A DNA stretch of 64,000 nt, taken from Fodinibius salinus. Its GTDB lineage: Bacteria > Bacteroidota > Rhodothermia > Balneolales > Balneolaceae. Positions 56,459 to 64,000 of the stretch are shown in pieces (positions within the stretch are counted from its first letter, which is position 1; every line of letters starts with the position of its first letter). Below the pieces are notes generated by a model, which worked only from the letters and a program-made list of their open reading frames with translations, ran no database searches and was not told the origin of the DNA. The stretch lies in assembly GCF_008124865.1 (NCBI RefSeq), contig NZ_VNHY01000002.1, positions 496,001 to 560,000 of the forward strand, written 5' to 3'. A program made the translations under genes and the position numbers.

Positions 56459-58009
56459 ATGACAAACTTGAGTAATTCTCAGAAAAAGTGGGCGTTGGCA
56501 GCTACCATTATCGCTTCAAGTATGGGTTTTGTGAATGGCTCAGTTGTAAATGTTGCTTTGCCGGCTATTCAAGTTGCTCTTGATGCTACGGTGGCGGATA
56601 TGCAGTGGGTGATTAGTGCGTATGCCTTTATTTTGGGGACCCTTATTTTAACTGGTGGTTCAGCGGGTGATTATTATGGCCGAAAACGAATGTTTGGGCT
56701 TGGTATAGTTATCTTTCTGTTTTCTACCGTTTGGTGTGGGTTGGCTCCAAATGTACAGCAATTGATTTTTGGTCGTGGCGGACAGGCCGTAGGTGGGGCG
56801 TTCATGATTCCGGGTAGTTTAGCTATTATTACTGATATCTATGAAGAAGGGCAGCGAGGTAAGGCTATAGGCACTTGGTCGGCGGCAACAGCGTTGTCAA
56901 CGGCAGCCGGGCCATTGCTGGGGGGCTTGCTTGTGGATTACTTGTCTTGGCGATTTATCTTTTTTATTAGCGTTCCCATGGCTTTATCTGCATTGGCTAT
57001 TCTGTATTGGCGGATCCCGAAAGGGGATACTACGCAAAAATCTGATACGCCCGATTTTAGCGGTGCCCTGCTTGCAACGGTGGGAATAGGCATGATTTGT
57101 TATGGGTTGATTAATGGATCAGAACGTGGCATTACAGATATAGTTGTGCTTATAAATATACTTGGCGGGTTAATGGTAATGGGGGGATTTATTTGGAATG
57201 AAAAGAGGGTAAAAAACCCTATGGTGCCGCTATCACTTTTTAGTTCAACAACGTTTACCGGTGCCAATCTGGTAACGCTATTTCTTTACTTTGCGTTGGG
57301 AGGGGTCTTTTTTTTAATGCCATTTAACCTTATTCATGCGCAAGGATATTCTGCTACTGCAGCGGGGGCAGCATTTATTCCTTTTCCACTGTTGGTTGGC
57401 GGGCTTTCCCGTTGGTCAGGCGGACTTATTGTACGTTATGGTGCACGGCCATTACTTATTGTTGGTCCTGCATTAACCAGTATTGGGTTTTTGCTATTAG
57501 GTTATTATGGAGTAGAAAGTTCATATTGGACGAATTTTCTACCGGGATTTACGTTCATGGGGCTCGGGATAGCTATCAGTTTTGCTCCCCTGCAAACCAC
57601 CGTAATGAGCTCCGTGGAGCAATCCGTTGCGGGCACGGCCTCCGGAGTTAATAAAGCTATCTCTCGGTTATCGGGTATGTTGGCGGTAGCACTGTTAGGT
57701 GCTTTGGCAATACACATTTTTGGAAATGATATACTTGAATGGATGCAGCAAAATAACGTATCGGCTGAAATCCAGCAGCAGATGCTCAGCGAAAAAGCCA
57801 GCCTGGCAAAAGCAAAAATACCGGGTCAAGCTTCTGGCCAGGTAAAAGAAGGGCTTAAAGTATCTATTAAACAATCATTCTTGCATAGTTATCAGGTTGT
57901 GATGTATTTGTCATCGGGTTTAGTACTTTTGGGATCGATATGTTCTGCGCTGATGGTGAGCTACCACCCCGATAGTGATGAGGTTGAAAATCAACGTCCC
58001 GCCCCATAG
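56459..58009 (+). CDS. MFS drug/solute exporter, DHA2 (14-TM) family
   Basis: 516 residues with fourteen hydrophobic segments. FVNGSVVNVALPAIQ (motif D1), GDYYGRKRMFGLG (motif A), RGGQAVGGAFMIPGSLAI and TAAGPLLGGLLVDYLSWRFI (motif C) are the DHA2/EmrB hallmarks. Proton-driven export of hydrophobic compounds. No adjacent membrane-fusion partner and no regulator gene. Confidence 0.92.
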   Translation: MTNLSNSQKKWALAATIIASSMGFVNGSVVNVALPAIQVALDATVADMQWVISAYAFILGTLILTGGSAGDYYGRKRMFGLGIVIFLFSTVWCGLAPNVQQLIFGRGGQAVGGAFMIPGSLAIITDIYEEGQRGKAIGTWSAATALSTAAGPLLGGLLVDYLSWRFIFFISVPMALSALAILYWRIPKGDTTQKSDTPDFSGALLATVGIGMICYGLINGSERGITDIVVLINILGGLMVMGGFIWNEKRVKNPMVPLSLFSSTTFTGANLVTLFLYFALGGVFFLMPFNLIHAQGYSATAAGAAFIPFPLLVGGLSRWSGGLIVRYGARPLLIVGPALTSIGFLLLGYYGVESSYWTNFLPGFTFMGLGIAISFAPLQTTVMSSVEQSVAGTASGVNKAISRLSGMLAVALLGALAIHIFGNDILEWMQQNNVSAEIQQQMLSEKASLAKAKIPGQASGQVKEGLKVSIKQSFLHSYQVVMYLSSGLVLLGSICSALMVSYHPDSDEVENQRPAP

Positions 58010-58236
58010 CCAAAAGTAAAGTCTACAAATTTTGAATGGTCGTGGGCATGCAATTGGTTGGCAATAAGGAAGTTACGTTCTTGATTATTAAATTGGCTAG
58101 ATAAGGGCTGTTTAACAGGGTATCTCTTTTGATAACAGACTAATTTTCCGTATTTTTTTACAATCTTTTATAGTCTATTTTGGCTTTACGTAAAACAATC
58201 ATAGAACAATAATTACAGAACAAAATTCAGCAGTTT

Positions 58237-59475
58237 ATGGATTTATTTGACAAGCTAGAGGGTCGTCCCAGCCCGCTGGGAGAGTTCACCTCTGAGGGGT
58301 ATGGCTATTATACATATCCCAAACTCGAAGGCCCCTTAGGCCCCGTCATGAAATTTAATGGTGATGATGTGGTCGTTTGGAGTATTAATGACTATCTCGG
58401 GGTTGGAAGCAATGAAGAGGTCAAAGAATATGATGCGGAGATCGCCCAAGACTATAGCCTTAGTAGTCCAATGGGAGCTCGGCTGATGACGGGAAATACA
58501 TCAGAGCATGAGAAGCTGGAAGAAGAATTAGCAGACTTTGTACATAAAGATGATGCTTTCCTTCTCAATTACGGTTATCAGGGAATTATGAGTGTCATCC
58601 ATGCACTGGTAGATCGTAATGATGTTCTTATTTATGATGAGTTGAGTCATGCTTGTATTGTGGATGGTAAACAGCTAGCAATGTCCGAAAAGTATGTGTT
58701 TCAACATAATGACATTGAAAGTTTCAAAAAGCAGTTGAAGCGTGCTCACCGAAAGAAAAAAGATAATGGTGCTGTCTTAGTTGTTACTGAAGGTGCTTTT
58801 GGAATGACCGGTGACCTCGGCATTCTTGATGAAATGATCGCACTCAAAGAAGAATATCCATTCCGTCTGCTTGTTGATGATGCGCACGGTGTAGGAACCA
58901 TGGGTGAAGACGGTTCAGGAACTGGAACACATTTAGGATGCCAGGATGGTATTGATCTTCATTTCGGAACGTTTGCTAAAGCGTTTGCAATTATCGGAGC
59001 ATTTGTTGCAACAGATGATGAACGTGTAGTCGAATTTTTGAAAGCGAATGTACGCAGCCAGGTTTTTGCTAAGTCGGTACCTATGCCGATTGTAAAGTCA
59101 GTGCGTAAGCGGCTGAAGATGATTCAGGATAATCCCCAGTGGAGAGAAAAGCTTTGGGAAAACACTAATATGTTACGCAGTGGCCTACGAGATATGGGAT
59201 ATAATGTACTCCCCGCAGAATGCCCGGTGACGCCCGTTCTTACAAAAGGCAGTACTGATCTTTGCCAGCTTATTATGCGCAAGCTGCGTGAAGAGCATGG
59301 CGTGTTTGTAAGTGGTGTAGCTTATCCGGTAGTGCCTAAGGGTACGGTATTAATTCGCCTGATCCCAACTGCTGCTCACAACGAACAGCATATCGAGCAA
59401 ACACTGGAAGGTTTTGATGCTATTAAAGAGGTTGTCTTTGAAGAGGCAAAAAAGCATGAAAAAATGACGGCCTGA
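58237..59475 (+). CDS. Alpha-oxoamine synthase family (serine palmitoyltransferase-like)
   Basis: 412 residues, PLP fold type I. SLSSPMGARLMTGNTSEHEKL, LLNYGYQGIMSVI, YDELSHACIVDG and LLVDDAHGVGTMG precede the PLP lysine in FGTFAKAFAIIGAFV. This group condenses an amino acid with an acyl thioester (serine palmitoyltransferase, KBL, BioF, cysteate acyltransferase). Substrate is open. No bio or tdh neighbours are seen, and lipid genes lie close, so a sphingoid/sulfonolipid role is the best guess. Confidence 0.85.
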   Translation: MDLFDKLEGRPSPLGEFTSEGYGYYTYPKLEGPLGPVMKFNGDDVVVWSINDYLGVGSNEEVKEYDAEIAQDYSLSSPMGARLMTGNTSEHEKLEEELADFVHKDDAFLLNYGYQGIMSVIHALVDRNDVLIYDELSHACIVDGKQLAMSEKYVFQHNDIESFKKQLKRAHRKKKDNGAVLVVTEGAFGMTGDLGILDEMIALKEEYPFRLLVDDAHGVGTMGEDGSGTGTHLGCQDGIDLHFGTFAKAFAIIGAFVATDDERVVEFLKANVRSQVFAKSVPMPIVKSVRKRLKMIQDNPQWREKLWENTNMLRSGLRDMGYNVLPAECPVTPVLTKGSTDLCQLIMRKLREEHGVFVSGVAYPVVPKGTVLIRLIPTAAHNEQHIEQTLEGFDAIKEVVFEEAKKHEKMTA

Positions 59476-59496
59476 TATTCAGCAAAATTTAAAAAC

Positions 59497-59525
59497 AAAA
59501 AAGCCCCAACTATTGGGGCTTTTTG
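59497..59525. terminator. Strong bidirectional terminator
   Basis: AAAAAAGCCCCAA / TTGGGGCTTTTT with a 3-nt loop, 22 bp after the oxoamine synthase stop. Confidence 0.9.
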
Positions 59526-59618
59526 TTTTTTGATATAATTACAGGTGACAACAGGAAATTTTTGGGGCCACCCAATTCTTAGCTGAACTCCAGATGAAAA
59601 GATGGAAGGTTGAAATGG

Positions 59619-60959
59619 TTAAGAAAATAATTGCTTAATCATTCCAATTACACCCGATTTCTTGTCATTCTGTTTCTTACCCTTTCGGCCACCGCTTAAC
59701 TTATCAAAAGTTGGTTTGGGCAGTTCCATTTCATTGTTCTTCTTTTTCTTATGGCCGTTTTTGCGACTTTTCGTGCCACCTTTCTTTTTCTTCTTACGTT
59801 CTTTAAGCTGCCTCTTAACTTCTTTTGGTAATGGTTGCTCTTTGGGAGCGTTGGACAGTGTGCTTTCGAGTTTATTAATGTCACTGCGATCTTGCTTTGA
59901 AACCAGTGAGATAAGTTCCGAGTGGCTGTTGGAACTCAGCATTTTGGTGCGGTACCGATATTCATCAGGATTACTCGGAACATCATAATTAATGACTTGA
60001 GTAATGTCGGTAAGGCCCAGCTCGGCAGCTGAAATGTCGGCAACAAGCAAAAACTGAACATCGCCATTGGTAAAATTAGCGAATCGCTGTGATCGTTTTT
60101 CATCCGAAAGCTTACCGTGTAGACTTGTAGCCTTGAGGTCTTGTTTACGCAAAGTGCGATAAAGGCGATCAGTTCCCCGTTTTGAGGCTGTAAATATTAC
60201 TCCGGACTCCACATTATTTTCTTTGATGTAGGAGGTAAGTGTAGAAATAGCCATTCGATCGGGAACATAAATATATCCATGGCGAATACTGCTATCTACT
60301 TCCGGTGGATTTGAGAACATTCCAGCACTGTCCGGCTCGTCAAATCCAATAATGACCGGTTTTTCAACATAATTTTGGGCTAGCTCTTTGACATCATCAT
60401 TATACTCATCCATATAGATAAGTGTTTGGTATTCACCCAATACCCGCCGCAAAATATTTTTTATTTTCGATTGCAGGTTAAGAGAAACCATTTTATCGGC
60501 AGCGTCAATCACAACTAAATCGACATTACGAAACACATAACGCATCGTTTCAATGGTATCCGCAAGGGGGCCGGGATTACCAACTATTGCTTGCACATCG
60601 CTGCCGAGCGCTTCTTCTTGCTCTTCAGGATCGGCATCCATATCTATGGAAGCACAAGAAATTTGTGCATGATATCCGGTTGCTCGTATAAGCTCGTCAA
60701 TTTCCTGAGACTCTTCGGGATTAGGGGTGAGCACCAGCACAGATACTCCATCTTGTTCTTCTTTGCGGCTTTGAATAAGCTCAACGGCCGGAACAGCAAA
60801 AGAGGTGAAGTCGGATTCCGGCGTTGTTTTAACAAGAGCGTTCTTACCTTCGCGAACCGTCGAAAACACTTGTTCTTGCAGTTCAGTAAACTCAGTTATA
60901 TTAACATCTTCGAGCCCGTCCACAATTTCAGGGCTTAGCGTCATATCTTCTTTTTTCAA
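59619..60959 (-). CDS. Degenerate DEAD-box helicase-fold protein (pseudoenzyme)
   Basis: 446 residues with the two-RecA layout of DEAD-box proteins and a Q-motif (FTELQEQVF), but the catalytic motifs are gone. Motif I is ALVKTTPESD (42-50) with no GxGKT; DEAD is DAAD (152-155). Motif V reads VADISAAELGLTD, and motif VI, normally HRxGRxxR, is YRYRTK (334-339). Domain-2 landmarks VIFTASKRGTDRL and SLHGKLSDEKRSQRF survive. The last ~75 residues are a lysine-rich tail. Probably an RNA-binding, ATP-independent factor. Confidence 0.82.
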   Translation of the reverse strand: MKKEDMTLSPEIVDGLEDVNITEFTELQEQVFSTVREGKNALVKTTPESDFTSFAVPAVELIQSRKEEQDGVSVLVLTPNPEESQEIDELIRATGYHAQISCASIDMDADPEEQEEALGSDVQAIVGNPGPLADTIETMRYVFRNVDLVVIDAADKMVSLNLQSKIKNILRRVLGEYQTLIYMDEYNDDVKELAQNYVEKPVIIGFDEPDSAGMFSNPPEVDSSIRHGYIYVPDRMAISTLTSYIKENNVESGVIFTASKRGTDRLYRTLRKQDLKATSLHGKLSDEKRSQRFANFTNGDVQFLLVADISAAELGLTDITQVINYDVPSNPDEYRYRTKMLSSNSHSELISLVSKQDRSDINKLESTLSNAPKEQPLPKEVKRQLKERKKKKKGGTKSRKNGHKKKKNNEMELPKPTFDKLSGGRKGKKQNDKKSGVIGMIKQLFS

Positions 60960-61048
60960 CGTTCTAACCTTTCTTTAATTAGCATTTGTTTTACCATGCA
61001 CTGCTTCAAAACCAAGCAATGCTCATAAGGTGCCCAAATATACAAAAA

Positions 61049-61996
61049 TTATCGTTTTAGCTCATCTGCTTTATGGGGTGACTGGTACTTCTTTGTAAAA
61101 CAATGATGGATGGTAAGTTCGCGCCTTTGCTGCTGGATATAAATGATAGCTCCCCCTGCCATAACACCTAAACCAAGAAGTACAATCAGCCCGGCTTCCG
61201 GTCCAAAACGACCGCCGGTCCACAGGGAAGATCCAAGTTGTTTTATGGTGATGACTGATGCTTCGAAGTGGAAGCCGCTGACGGGGAATCCTGCAATAGC
61301 GCCAAGTGTAAAATTCCAGCCAAAATGGAGTCCGACAGATAGTGCCAAGCTGCCGGTTAAAATGTAAGGCAAAGCAAGAACAATACCGGCCAGAATAATA
61401 TTACCGGTTGAAGTAGCCGAAGCGCTGGGATTAAAGAAATGTAGGATACCAAACAGTGATGATGATAACAGTACGGCAATAGCAACGCCCCCACGCTCAC
61501 CTAATTGGGGATATTGCAGTCCTTCAGTGAGATTAAGAATTTGATAACCCCGCGAAAACAATTCTTCATAAAAACTGACCATTAACATGGCACCCAACGA
61601 ACTGATCATACCAGTGGTAAAGGAGATTTCTGAAGTCGTATTCCAGCCGTAATCGGTTATAATAATCCATCCTAAATACCATTCAACAAGAAAAATAACT
61701 GCTACTGCTGCGGCAGCAATGACAGCCCCTGCAAATGCATCCAGAAACCATTGGGCGTTGAATGACAGACCATATTCTTGCCAACGACGCTTGTCAAAGA
61801 ATCTGGCGGCAATCCAAAGACTGGCGATTACACCCAGAAATTGTGGTAAAATAGAAATGACCTTGAGCGTGTCATTTTGAGTAAATGGCATAGCCAGTGT
61901 TACAATACCGACCAATAAAACCATACAAATTATTTGCAGTAAAAGCCGCCAGCCGGCGCGGGCGCGATTTTCATTATTATTTAAAATGATATTCAT
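61049..61996 (-). CDS. CPBP intramembrane metalloprotease
   Basis: 315 residues with about eight hydrophobic helices. All three CPBP motifs are intact: FYEELFSRGYQIL (EExxxR), LFGILHFFNP (FxxxH) and GLHFGWNF (HxxxN). Intramembrane protease of the Rce1/CAAX type; substrate unknown. Contrast with the altered copy at 50891. Confidence 0.9.
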   Translation of the reverse strand: MNIILNNNENRARAGWRLLLQIICMVLLVGIVTLAMPFTQNDTLKVISILPQFLGVIASLWIAARFFDKRRWQEYGLSFNAQWFLDAFAGAVIAAAAVAVIFLVEWYLGWIIITDYGWNTTSEISFTTGMISSLGAMLMVSFYEELFSRGYQILNLTEGLQYPQLGERGGVAIAVLLSSSLFGILHFFNPSASATSTGNIILAGIVLALPYILTGSLALSVGLHFGWNFTLGAIAGFPVSGFHFEASVITIKQLGSSLWTGGRFGPEAGLIVLLGLGVMAGGAIIYIQQQRRELTIHHCFTKKYQSPHKADELKR

Positions 61997-62077
61997 ATAA
62001 ATGTGGAAACATTCGTAGTTTCGGTACGTTAAATATGTAGTTAAAGGTAAGTGAAAAGACGAAAAAAATCTGAATTT

Positions 62078-62749
62078 ATGAGTGATCGATTTGTATTAGA
62101 TACTACTAAGCAAAATGTGGAGCAGCTTTTTAAAGTATCCACAGAACGGGATGATTTTTTCACGCCGGAGTTTAATATATCACCTGGATCGCTTATTCCC
62201 GTAGTGTATGAGAACGAGGGAGAGCGAAAGATTTATAATTTTGTGTGGGGATTAATTCCTGAAGATGCTGAGGCAGAAACCGATGGACGAGAGAATTTTG
62301 AAGTTGCGCTTGAAGACATTGAAGATGATAGTTGGTATGGTAGATGCTTGACTCAGCGCCGTTGCCTGATTCCTGCCAATGGGTTTTATAAGTGGAAAAC
62401 CAGTGAAAAGCAGAATACGCCTTTTTATATCCGTTTGCTATCCAACGAGCTGACTGCTTTTGGGGGTATATTTTCGGTGTGGGAATCTGATTCCGGTCGA
62501 GACGTATATTCCTGCGCTATGCTTACTACCGAAGCAAATGCACTTGTGCAGCCGGTGGGAGATCGTATGCCGTTATTGTTGCATCCTGATGATTATGGGC
62601 TATGGCTGGCGGATGATAGTTTTAATAAGGAAAGTGTTAGTGATCTTAAAGGATATGGAATTACTGAGCTGGCGGTAAATCGTGTTTCGGAAGATGTTAA
62701 TGATCCCTCAAATAACAGTGCCGATCTGATACAGCCTATTCCCAAATAA
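62078..62749 (+). CDS. SRAP/YedK-fold protein lacking catalytic residues
   Basis: 223 residues from ATG 62078; the upstream GTG frame is discarded because the SRAP start then aligns exactly. Canonical SRAP starts MCGRF with Cys2 as nucleophile; here it is MSDRF. WGLIP, RRCLIPANGFYKW and DRMPLLLHP identify the fold, but the glutamate of GFYEW is K105, the histidine of HDRMP is G161, and the NARxE motif is absent. So crosslinking to abasic sites is unlikely. Single gene. Confidence 0.85.
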   Translation: MSDRFVLDTTKQNVEQLFKVSTERDDFFTPEFNISPGSLIPVVYENEGERKIYNFVWGLIPEDAEAETDGRENFEVALEDIEDDSWYGRCLTQRRCLIPANGFYKWKTSEKQNTPFYIRLLSNELTAFGGIFSVWESDSGRDVYSCAMLTTEANALVQPVGDRMPLLLHPDDYGLWLADDSFNKESVSDLKGYGITELAVNRVSEDVNDPSNNSADLIQPIPK

Positions 62750-62842
62750 AACTGCAGACTTGTAGATCAATCTAACACTTTGGCAATCGATCAAATGGAA
62801 TTGCTATAAAGAATATTTGTTGAATCCACTATTAGTGATACA

Positions 62843-63736
62843 TCAGCGATTCGGTTGTTGATAAATACGCATAGTAGGATAGGCCAGTTCAATATCATCG
62901 TGTTGCTCAATTTTTTGAAGTAGGTCTTCCCAAATAGCTTCTGATATTCCCCGTCGTTTTCGAGGGTTAAGCGGATGGCGGATGGTGAGGCAAACACCGC
63001 TGTCTTGAACGTCAGTATAGACAATAGGAGTTAAATGTTGGTAATAAATGAGATACGACATTTGGGCTTCTCCTACTTGCTGTTCGGCTTGGGCTGGGAA
63101 ATCTTGTACATGGTTTTCAGCAATTTCTTGGAATAGTGCCTTCGCTTTTTTCCAATCACTTTCAAAAGTGAGAAGGACTTGCAGTTCATTCCATACAAAT
63201 TTAAAATCGCTGGTGTAATTGGCCAGGGAATCAGAAAAAACTTTGTGGTTGGGAACGTGCATGATACGACCGGTACTTTGGTCGGCACCTACCCAGTTAC
63301 CAATTTCGAGAAGACTAAATTTAAAAAGCCGGGTGTCAATGACATCGCCCTTAATACCGTCCACCTCAATGCGATCACCTACCTCGAATGGTTGGCGCCA
63401 AAGGATAAAAATCCATCCGGCAATATCACTAATCGGATCTTTTAGGGCAATGGCTAAACCGGCTGTAAGCAATCCAAAGAAGGTAGCGAGCGACTGTAGG
63501 CCTTCGAACCAGATACGGCCGACGATTAAAACTCCAATAAATACGAAGAGATAAGTTAAGTTTTTTCGCCATTTGTACTGAATTTTTGTCTCCGAAATAT
63601 TGCGGTTGACTATGCGGATTGTAATATGCCGCATAATCCATAGAGAGATGATAACGACCAGAGAAAGCAAAATCTGTTTAGTAAGTTCCGGAGAGCTTAA
63701 GAAAAACTCTTGAATACTACTGGTAAAATTTTCCAT
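62843..63736 (-). CDS. MscS-family mechanosensitive channel
   Basis: 297 residues: three membrane helices, the pore helix region with GLLTAGLAIALKDPISDIAGW, then the beta domain FEVGDRIEVDGIKGDVIDT and IMHVPNHKVFSDSLANY. Small-conductance channel that releases solutes on hypo-osmotic shock, which suits an organism with massive K+ uptake capacity. Single gene. Confidence 0.92.
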   Translation of the reverse strand: MENFTSSIQEFFLSSPELTKQILLSLVVIISLWIMRHITIRIVNRNISETKIQYKWRKNLTYLFVFIGVLIVGRIWFEGLQSLATFFGLLTAGLAIALKDPISDIAGWIFILWRQPFEVGDRIEVDGIKGDVIDTRLFKFSLLEIGNWVGADQSTGRIMHVPNHKVFSDSLANYTSDFKFVWNELQVLLTFESDWKKAKALFQEIAENHVQDFPAQAEQQVGEAQMSYLIYYQHLTPIVYTDVQDSGVCLTIRHPLNPRKRRGISEAIWEDLLQKIEQHDDIELAYPTMRIYQQPNR

Positions 63737-63886
63737 TGGATATTTGGATTAACGTACAATAAACAGTTTATGCTGTTGTTGAATATACAAATATCTATTC
63801 CTTGATAATTGAATTAATATCATTGTAAAGAAAGGGAATTTTGGATAACTTTACGGGTCTGAAATAACAGTCATATAGATTTTATT

Positions 63887-64000
63887 ATGCTTTATACAAT
63901 TATTTTAACTGTAATAACGATTATTTGTGTATTATTAACCATTGTTGTGCTTTTACAGCCGGGCCAAGATCAAGGTATGTCCGGTGGCATAGCAGGTGGT
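63887..64000 (+). CDS. secG: SecG, 5' part (cut by window edge)
   Basis: 38 codons to the window end. One helix (LYTIILTVITIICVLLTIVV) then LLQPGQDQGMSGGIAGG, the SecG hallmark (LLQPGxGxGLSG). Auxiliary subunit of the SecYEG translocon. The rest lies outside the window. Confidence 0.92.
   Translation, partial: MLYTIILTVITIICVLLTIVVLLQPGQDQGMSGGIAGG

Noticed and set aside
1-64000. CRISPR arrays, restriction-modification, toxin-antitoxin, prophage or insertion sequences
   Set aside because: Looked for by eye on both strands; no regular spaced repeats, transposases, integrases or defence-type gene sets were seen.

Overview
The window is chromosomal DNA of moderate to low GC from a member of the Bacteroidota/Balneolota/Rhodothermota (FCB) group. 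The best guess is a halophilic or halotolerant Balneolota such as a Fodinibius/Balneola relative. This rests on protein style, weak Shine-Dalgarno use, a Bacteroidota-type promoter, the split KdpD arrangement and the heavy investment in K+ transport. No prophage, insertion sequence, CRISPR array or classical defence system was seen. One tRNA (Asp, GTC) lies at 18396-18469.

Region 1 (1-18.2 kb) is a potassium island. It holds a TrkH-type channel (cut by the window edge), RCK/TrkA regulators, kdpFABC with an outer-membrane protein, a second RCK protein overlapping a tandem universal-stress protein, a KdpD that is split into a sensor ATPase and a separate histidine kinase, an NtrC-type sigma-54 activator, and a long KtrB-type channel followed by a broken ktrA. 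A sigma-54-like promoter sits in front of the kdp genes. A TrkA-USP module flanks kdp on both sides, and the left copy of the USP is a pseudogene. A complete TrkA-TrkH pair follows at 24.5-27.3 kb.

Region 2 (18.4-33.7 kb) is mostly housekeeping: apaG, an MBL hydrolase, manC, phoR-phoB, ruvA, ruvC, an ankyrin protein, an AGCS symporter, DinB, coaX, an fRMsr-like GAF protein and DUF4920.

Region 3 (33.7-44.1 kb) is a sulfur-assimilation locus built as two divergent operons. The minus operon is cysM-like, JAMM protease (Mec), CysO-like carrier and MoeZ: the protein-thiocarboxylate route to cysteine. The plus operon is rhodanese, ferredoxin-sulfite reductase, SUMT, APS/PAPS reductase, precorrin-2 dehydrogenase, ferredoxin and a TrpD2-like protein: sulfate reduction plus siroheme supply. 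The roughly 670 bp between them appears to hold two divergent promoters, each followed by a tiny cysteine-rich leader ORF (MFCCCYCCCS on the minus strand; a peptide containing MCMCCMCCMC on the plus strand). Each leader is followed by mutually exclusive RNA pairings, including a strong terminator on the plus side. This twin Cys/Met attenuator is the most exciting feature of the window.

Region 4 (44.1-64 kb) holds a methyltransferase, a membrane serine hydrolase, uvrA, two CPBP proteins, lipid-type enzymes (fatty-acid hydroxylase, sulfotransferase, PlsC-like acyltransferase, serine-palmitoyltransferase-like alpha-oxoamine synthase), a VOC protein, a DHA2 exporter, MscS and the start of secG. 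Two proteins look like pseudoenzymes: a DEAD-box fold without Walker A or DEAD, and an SRAP/YedK fold without any of its catalytic residues.
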